From: Voacanga thouarsii
Lineage: Eukaryota > Streptophyta > Magnoliopsida > Gentianales > Apocynaceae
Direction: 5' to 3'
Length of the DNA stretch: 64,000 nucleotides
Assembly: GCA_026120185.1 (NCBI GenBank)
Contig: JANUWF010002432.1
Coordinates: 62,001 to 126,000 of the forward strand
The translations under genes and the position numbers were made by a program. Below the pieces are notes generated by a model. That model did not search any database and was not told where the DNA came from. It saw only the letters and a program-made list of their open reading frames with translations. Of the stretch, positions 57,601-64,000 are shown piece after piece. The number at the start of each line of letters is the position of its first letter. Position 1 is the first letter of the stretch.

Positions 57601-58078
57601 AAGATTCACACTAAGGCCAACTTTCCAATCTTAATGAGCCCAGTGGCCCATCATAGATTAATTTCTGAATCCTAGTTGAGTTAATATGACCCAACTTTAG
57701 ATGCCAAAGATATGAGTCATTAACATTGGTCTTTCTCTTCTTACTTAAAGGTTCAGTTTGAGCATTATTTATTTGATTGTTTGTAGGATTTAAAAAGAAT
57801 AAATCTCCATACATGTGCCTTGTACATAAAACTTCTCCATTTCTACTAACAGCAATACCAGAATGGAAGAAAACAGAATAACCATGATTTATTAGCTTTG
57901 CAACTGAAATCAAATTCTGTTTAAAATCGGGTACATATAAAATATCCTTTAAAACAACCACTTTATTACAATAAAAGATTAGATCCAGCTCTCCCACTGC
58001 AAGGGCCCATACTCGTACTCCATTTCCTACTTGTAATCTATGCTCGCCCTTCTGGATTCTTCTTATCTTCCTAAACCC
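57601..58078 (-). pseudogene. pol: CopB pol: protease end and integrase zinc finger
   Basis: An open frame of 128 codons (57997-57611) covers the stretch after the protease (LKDILYVPDFKQNLISV) and the integrase finger (WHLKLGHIN with two His). The two Cys (CESC) lie just past a stop at 57611-57613. This junction of protease and GAG-pre-integrase domain is typical of copia. Confidence 0.87.
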
Positions 58079-58968
58079 CTACAAAGAGTTACAAATATGA
58101 TCAGTAGCACCAGAATCAACAATCCAAGTGGAAGTTGATCTAACCATTGAAATAGACTCTAGATAAAGAATAATACCAGTAGGTTTTTTCTTGGCCTGAA
58201 GTTCTGGACACTCCTTTTTCCAATGTCTCTTCTGCCCGCATTTGAAGTATTTGCCTTTGGGCTTGTTAGGCGGGTTCTTGGGCTGGGCCTGTGTATTTCC
58301 CTTTTTCTTTTTGAACTTCTTGGGCTTGGGCCCAGTCCTAGAAGAAAAAGTCCTAGCAATTATAGCCTTGGACTGTGGCTTCATTACCTTCTCCGCCACT
58401 TGGAGCTCTTTCATTAACTCAGTTAAAGTCATATTCAATTTGTTCATGTTGTAGTTCAACTTGAGCTGAGTAAAAGAGCCCGGCAGAGATTCGAAAACTA
58501 TGTCCACTTGGCTCTCGGGGTCAATTACAACCCCTAAAACTTCCGCTTCTTCGAAAGCTGCAATCATTTTGGGCATATGCTCCCTGACTGATGCTCCCTC
58601 AGCCATCTTAGAATTAATGATCGTCCTAAGAGCTTCCTACCTTGCAGGCTGGCTCTTATCGGCGAACATCGTGGCTAATGATTGGCTAATGTCATATGCT
58701 CGTGTTTTTACTAGAGCACATTAGACATGGAGGCCAACATGTAGCATCGAGCGATTTTGTTGGCCTTCTTCCATGTTTTTTCAGCCTCACACTCTTCTAC
58801 GGTAGAAACTTCCCCAATAACAGGACAGGTTTCAGATAGGACATACTTATACTCCTCAACCGTGAGTATTATATCCAAATTCCTTTTGCAGTCCACATAC
58901 TTTGGTCCTATTAGCTTATTCTCACAGAGAATAACGGCTAAAGGACTAAAAGAACCTCTACCACCCAT
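58079..58968 (-). pseudogene. gag: CopB gag and start of protease
   Basis: The first part (58968-58711) is the Gag N-terminal region with LIGPKYVDCKRNLD and EEYKYVLSE. A frameshift and stop separate it from the second part (58606-58079). That part carries the UBN2-type Gag (LPGSFTQLKLNYNMNK), a Lys-rich stretch, a zinc knuckle whose first Cys is Tyr (KYFKCGQKRHWKKEC), and the protease active site WIVDSGATDHIC, intact. The loss of the first zinc ligand would disable the knuckle. Confidence 0.88.
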
Positions 58969-60562
58969 TTTTGAAATATCGATAATAAATAAACTTTAGT
59001 TTGTGAAAATAAAACAAATTTTTGCACTTTATCCTTATATCAAAACTGATAATAATTATGTTGGCTCTTAGGAAAACTGACATAGTTTCTTGGGAAGATT
59101 AACAATTCCCTAAGCTAAGTGTGTTAACCACCACAAATTAATTTCCCTTCTAGGTAATGATCTAGAAGATAACTCCATCGAGGGGATGGCCATTTCCTCT
59201 CATTTCCTATGGACATTTCCTACACTATAACCTCCAACGTGGGCTGGATGATCATAGTACGTGTCCCGGGTTATTAATTACATATATTCATTAGTTCTAG
59301 ATCATTGTGGTATCCCCATCCTATACGGGTTCACTCACAGGGTGATGCGAGGGGATCCACGATCTCTAATAAGGATCATGATGGAAGCCGTAGGGCCGTT
59401 GGAACCCCTCTCTCACTTAGTATTTTATAATAAGGGTTTTATCTTGAAAAATATATCCTTTTGAAAAATTTTCATTAAGTTTTCCTTAACTCAAAAATAA
59501 AATATCTAAATTCATTAAAATCTCTATATCAAGGTATATATCCTTTGAGAGATTTTTCATGAACTAATTTTATTTAAGTTAAAACTTAATGATTTCAAAC
59601 ATTTTCTAATTAAAGCTTTCTAGAGACTTTAGTCTCATATTTATCTAACAAAATGTCAAAAATATTCAATCAAAATGGTTTTCTATTTTAATTCCCAAAA
59701 ATATCTAAATTCAATATATTTTCTATGTTAAGGATAAAATCCTTTGAGAAATTATTTAAGAATTAATTTTTGTCCGAATTAAAATTAACCATATGATTTC
59801 AAGAAAATTATTTTTCATTGTCAAAAATTCCCAAAGACCTTGTTCTTTGAGAAAACGCACACATAGGGTACAAAAAGAAATAAGCATGCTAGAAAATTGT
59901 AAATGTTTTCATGTTTTTCTATTCTTTTAACATAAGTGTCCAAAGAATAGAATTAAACACATTAATGGTCTTGTTTAATCCTAAAATCCTTTACTATTAT
60001 TTTTCATGCAAAATATTAAATATTGCAATAAAAATAACTTCGCCTGGTATGGGACCAAAAACAAAAAAAAAAAAAATCTTTTTTTCGGGCAGGTGCATGC
60101 ACCCGCCACACTGGATCACGGCCCATGGGATAACCCATGGGCCGGATCTAGGCGGGTGGACCGGCCCGCCCGAGCGCCCGCCTAGCTGCGCGGTCAAAAT
60201 ACTGACCACGCAGCTGTTGCAATTGCAACAGTGGCGCAACTTGAAGGCTGCGGCTCTTCTATCTGCATTTGGCGACTCAGCTCACAGGCTTGGCTCGGCT
60301 TGGACGGCTGCTCGGACAATGCACTCTTTGATTTTTTTTTAAATCAAAATTCATCCAAACAACCGCCTATGCCCTTAAAAACACTGGGCTTACATGATAT
60401 CTATGAAAGCAAGAAAAATTACATTGTTCCTATGTTTCCACTTGCGAAGCTTACAGTGAATCTACTCGTACCAATAAACACGAAGGATTGCATCTTTCAA
60501 CCAAAATAAATTTTCTTATTTTAGTTAAGCCTAACATGCTTCCTATATTTGCCAAACCATGT
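58969..60562 (-). other. CopB long leader between primer site and gag
   Basis: About 1.6 kb. Most is AT-rich without a usable ORF. A GC-rich island at about 60085-60320 contrasts sharply with it and holds the hairpin chain at 60088-60231. A 143-codon ORF crosses the island on the opposite strand (59911-60342) but looks like chance. Confidence 0.65.
60088..60231 (-). other. Chain of five abutting inverted repeats in CopB leader
   Basis: In plus-strand order: GGTGCATGCACC with flanking GGC/GCC (60088-60107); CGGCCCATGGG paired with CCCATGGGCCG over a 4-base loop (60119-60144); CTAGGCGGG paired with CCCGCCTAG (60148-60185); 13-base arms at 60184-60196 and 60203-60215 with one mismatch that is a G-U pair in the element's RNA; and CTGTTGCAATTGCAACAG, a perfect 18-base palindrome (60214-60231). 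A sixth, TTTGATTT with AAATCAAA, lies at 60327-60348. Confidence 0.8.
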
Positions 60563-60573
60563 CTCTGATACCA
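60563..60573 (-). other. CopB primer binding site, Met-tRNA type
   Basis: On the minus strand TGGTATCAGAG lies directly after the LTR and is complementary to the initiator tRNA-Met 3' end. Confidence 0.88.
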
Positions 60574-60574
60574 A

Positions 60575-62660
60575 TTAAAGGATTTAAATGGCAAAAATCA
60601 CGAAAATAATAGCATGTTAGGGTAACGAAAATTAACCTCTTTGATTAGATGGCCCTCTTTGGTCTGGTGTAGATGTCTGTATATGAATATTTGAGGCCAG
60701 TGGATCACGTCCTTGCAACCATCTACTACGTCTCATTCACATGAAGCTTTTGATCCTTCGAAATGTTACCCATAGTACAGCCGGTGAAAGCTTGAAGATT
60801 AGGTTTTGATAAACTTTATTGAAAACTTCAACAAGGCTTTCTCTTTGGTCTCCTTATGAACGACTTAAGAACTCTTTGTATAACCAAGAGTTCTCTTGCT
60901 TAAAAATTATGAACACTACTCTCTCTAGCATACCCTTCTTAGTTTCACACAAATTTGCAAAAATGAACAACTTAGTGTTCTCTATTTATAGAAGGGAAAA
61001 ATGAACAATCCATGTGCTCTTGAATATTCCTTTTCTTTTCTTTGATTTCAAAAATCAAAAGCTCCACTCCGCTAATGCATAATTAATGAAAAGCTCTTTT
61101 ATTTAAAGATTAAAAGTTTCATTAATGCATAACAAATGGAAAGCTTTTGATTTAAGAATTAAAAGCTCAATTAGTGCATAATAGAAAATATAGCACTTTG
61201 ATAAAAGCTACATTATTCCATGATAGAAAATATAGCACTTTCATAAAAGTTACATTATTCCATAATACATATAATAGATATCCATACATATATATATATA
61301 TACACATATATATACATATATATATATCTCTATATAGATTATAATAAAAGCTTCTTTATTATATAATATATATAATATATATCCATGTGTATATATCTAT
61401 GTACATACATATACATATATATATATATATACATATATATATGTATATATATATCTCTATATATATAGTCCTATAATAAAAGCTCCATTATTAAAATCAA
61501 AAGAAAAAGTACAAAAATTCATTTTCTTATTTACCCGGGAGAGTATCCATTAGTGTTCAATTGGACTAGAAAAAATATTTATTCTAGGGTTTGTACACCT
61601 ATAAATAATAATTCTTAATTATTTATTTTCCGGGCATTATTAAATAACCCAATAAATAATTAACAAGTCCAAACAGACCATTTTTAACCCAAATCGTTCA
61701 TTATATTGTAGGGCAATTTCAGGGATCAAAAGACACATCGTCTTGGCTACTAAAATGACCAAAATACCCTTTGCTATATAAATAGTGATATTTTACATTT
61801 TAAATAATTCCTAATATCTCCATAAGGAATTATTGACCCCAAAGACAATGCTGCATTAGCAAGTCTTCGACCTACAGGTGTAATGACTAAAATACCCCTC
61901 TATACATCGCCGTACATTTGAGAGGAAGAAATGTACTGACACCTCTCAAAATGACATCTACCATCCTTAGGCTTCTAGTCCAATAATCCATGACTTCCTG
62001 GATTGTTTCCGCTTTCCAAGGGAGCTACCCGAAAGCAAACATCTAAGTCCTGTTTCCTAGGGCCCTCGATATTTAGATCATTCAGACAACTACAAGGGGC
62101 GATATAGTATAGAAACTATCTTGTACAAGTTTATCTTAACTAACAAGTCACACATACCCAACATGCAAGTATGTTGGTCCTACGATAGAACCTCAACTAT
62201 AGCATATCAAAGTATATGCTTCCAACTTCGTCAGACTACCAACTCATACTCAAGTCATAGAGTACTAGTCCATGCTGTAGCGGTAGTAGTCTAGGTTTCT
62301 ACCATATAGTAGTTTAAGAAATCACTACGATAGGTCCTGTTCTACGTATTTGAAATACACTTATGTCATGAAGTGAGTGGACGACTCACTGGCTAAAGGT
62401 AAGCCATTCCCCATTTGGAATTCATAACATAATAACCTAGACATGATGAGATTCCCATTCTCATCAATCGATTAAGAACAAACGTTTATGTGTTAAGTAA
62501 CCCGTGATCCATACCTTGCTATGAAAGACACCATTCACATAGACCACTTACTTAAACACAATGGGTCATTTCCAAACGTAAATCGTGCACAAATAAATTT
62601 TGAGAAAAAATTCTTCATTCAATATTACATCAGATACATTAGAGGGCATATATTCCAACA
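60575..62660 (-). repeat. CopB 5' LTR (about 2.1 kb)
   Basis: It starts TGTTGGAATATATGCCCTC at 62660. The inner border is set by the primer site and is uncertain by a few bases, as no clear terminal CA is seen. It contains a TA-rich microsatellite zone (about 61280-61490) and a 42-bp tandem duplication (61184-61225 and 61226-61267). Blocks match the CopA LTR. Confidence 0.85.
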
Positions 62661-63655
62661 GTTGTAGCATCAACACCTTGGAACTTAGTCTCCATTGTAC
62701 TTACCAATTGACCAATCAATTCCTCCAATAGTGGCTTGGGAGGTGCTAAATTGTTATTCAAAAGAGGTTGGTTCTTTTGATTTCCCCCATAGTTGAAAGA
62801 GCCCTGCCTAAGTTGGTTTGCATTGATCCAAGAGAAGTTAGGGTGATTTTTCCAACCAGGATTATAAGTAGAGCTATAGGGATTGTTACTTGGACGGCCA
62901 TCAGCTGCAAAGGCTGCTTGTTCCTTAGTTTCTTGGAGTGAGCCCAAATTTTGGCACTCATGGTTTGGGTGCCCTTCTCCACAAAAATCACAACTTATAT
63001 TTAGCACTTGGCCTTGAGGCATCACCATTTATTCCATCTTTTGAGTTAGAGCTTCCACCTTAGCTTCCAAAGCTGCCACAGCATCCACTTTGTGCACTCT
63101 TTGCACACGAGCTCTAGACCTTGCACCTCCCCAAGAGTAGTTATTAGAAGCCAAATTTTCAATGAGATCGAATACCTGTTCCGGGGTCTTATGATTGATG
63201 AAACCCCCTGCACAAGAGTCCACCACTTGTCGTGTTGCAAATGTAAGGCTATTAAGAAAGATGAGCATCTGCATTCCGAGCTCAAATCCGTGGTGTGGGC
63301 ATTTTCTCAACATCTCCTTGATCCTTTCCCAACTTTCATACAAAGGTTCAGAATCTAATTGTTGGAAGGCAAAAAATTTGTTTCTTAGTTTAGATGTCCT
63401 AGCTGGAGAAAAATGTTTGGCAAGGAATTTTTCAACTAGGGCATTCCAAGTAGTGATGAAACTTGTGGGTAAAGACTTTAAGCAGGATTTGGCACTATCT
63501 CTCAAAGAAAAAGGAAAAAGTCTTAGTTTTATGGCTTCTTCAGAAACACCATTTATCTTAATGGTATCACAAATTTCAAAGAAACTAGCTAGGTGGGCAT
63601 TGGGAACTTCTTCAGGTAGCCCATCAAATTGGACAATATTTTGGACCATCTGAAT
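62661..63655 (-). pseudogene. gag: AT5 gag, cut by CopB and by TK3
   Basis: On the minus strand it holds an Athila-type Gag from MVQNIVQFDGLPEE through LRLFPFSLRDSAKS, the FQQLDSEPLYESWER block, the coiled-coil-like ALEAKVEALTQKME, a stop near 63029, and the zinc knuckle CDFCGEGHPNHEC to GVDATT, where CopB is inserted. The upstream side is cut by TK3. Only one or two stops are seen, so this copy is well preserved. It is the oldest layer at this end of the window. Confidence 0.9.
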
Positions 63656-64000
63656 TGTAACACCCCACGACTACGTACCCTAAAAGGGCGAGGATGTCGC
63701 CCCGTCCCGTAGGACAAGGGGTCTTTAGAACGAGGTATAAAATATAAAGGCAATCTCCAAAGGGATCAACTTAGATAAATAAAGATATATTCTTATTACA
63801 TCAGGCTCGACTTGGAGTAAAACAGAATAAAACAAAATATTTTTTAGAAGCATAAGCAATAAATGTCTCTTAGAACGGATAGAGAAAATAGCAAAAGCTC
63901 CAACTATTACATGCCCCGCTGACTCAGCACAATCTATCTCCTGAAAACATGATGTAAAACAGTGTGAGAATAAATCTCAGTAAGTCCTGTGTGTGCACAT
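63656..64000 (-). repeat. TK3: end of a diverged TK-type LTR, runs off the window
   Basis: On the minus strand it ends GGGGTGTTACA at 63656, with a GGGGCGACATCC block like other TK LTRs. The rest is clearly diverged by eye. It has the terminal hairpin (CCCT and AGGG, 63678-63688). It lies in the gag of AT5, with TGAAT (63651-63655) as a possible target copy. Confidence 0.78.

Larger units (their letters stand above)
57123..62660 (-). mobile_element. CopB: 5' half of a Ty1/copia element
   Basis: On the minus strand it has a 5' LTR, Met-tRNA primer site, long leader, gag, protease and integrase up to the catalytic core, where the Athila LTR at 57122 cuts it. Reverse transcriptase and the 3' LTR are missing. 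The right end (62660) lies in the gag of AT5. The domain order gag, protease, integrase is that of Ty1/copia. Confidence 0.88.

Noticed and set aside
59911..60342. 143-codon plus-strand ORF across the CopB leader
   Set aside because: It runs against the element's orientation, crosses the hairpin chain and shows no recognisable domain. Its openness comes from the GC-rich island.
19403..62660. CopA and CopB as two halves of one element split and inverted
   Set aside because: The halves are complementary in content, but their LTRs look too diverged for one insertion, and the stretch between integrase core and reverse transcriptase start is missing from both.
1..64000. CRISPR array, bacterial operon or host gene
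   Set aside because: No spaced identical repeats of that kind and no non-retroelement coding signature were found on either strand. Virtually every long stretch is explained by LTR elements.

Overview
This is a gene-free, AT-rich stretch of nuclear DNA from a flowering plant, probably a eudicot. It consists almost entirely of nested LTR retrotransposons. I see no host gene, tRNA, rRNA or CRISPR. The plant assignment rests on the lineages: Ty3/gypsy chromoviruses of Tekay/Del type (pol ending in a chromodomain, initiator-Met-tRNA primer site), Ty3/gypsy elements of Athila type (Asp-tRNA primer site, Athila-type Gag) and Ty1/copia elements. The species cannot be told from the sequence. For reference I call the elements TK1-TK3 (Tekay-like), AT1-AT5 (Athila-like) and CopA/CopB (copia).

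Layout. 1-13739: TK1 (+), with its 5' LTR cut by the window edge, gag deleted and pol decayed; AT1 (+, 3473-9389) sits inside the TK1 chromodomain with a 5-bp target duplication. 13740-16008: 3' part of AT2, the element TK1 jumped into. 16009-19402: 3' part of a second Athila-like subfamily (AT3). 19403-22785: 3' half of CopA. 22786-23383: unassigned. 23384-24789: solo LTR of the AT3 subfamily (-). 24794-29963: two truncated TK LTRs. 29964-57122: an Athila complex (LTR fragment, 3' region, LTR, gag, 3' region, gag, ORF2, 3' region, LTR), split by TK2 (-, 33928-49088), which is itself split by a full-length TK solo LTR (+, 38758-43014). 57123-62660: 5' half of CopB (-). 62661-63655: gag of AT5 (-). 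63656-64000: start of a diverged TK3 LTR (-).

How the parts relate. The cuts give a relative order: AT5 gag was hit by CopB, CopB abuts or was hit by the Athila complex, that was hit by TK2, and TK2 was hit by the solo LTR. No element looks autonomous. Every Athila-like copy lacks reverse transcriptase; the best one keeps LTRs, primer site, gag, a second ORF resembling the 'putative plant transposon protein' domain, and a polypurine tract, so it must have depended on another element's enzymes.

Most worth following up: (1) an uninterrupted 158-codon ORF upstream of gag in TK2 with three SUMO-interaction-like motifs; (2) a chain of five abutting GC-rich inverted repeats in the CopB leader; (3) arrays of GGCGCC-centred motifs just upstream of the TATA box in Athila LTRs, in two different versions; (4) a tRNA-like A-box/B-box segment at the same place in every TK LTR; (5) an LTR hairpin whose arms differ between copies but still pair.
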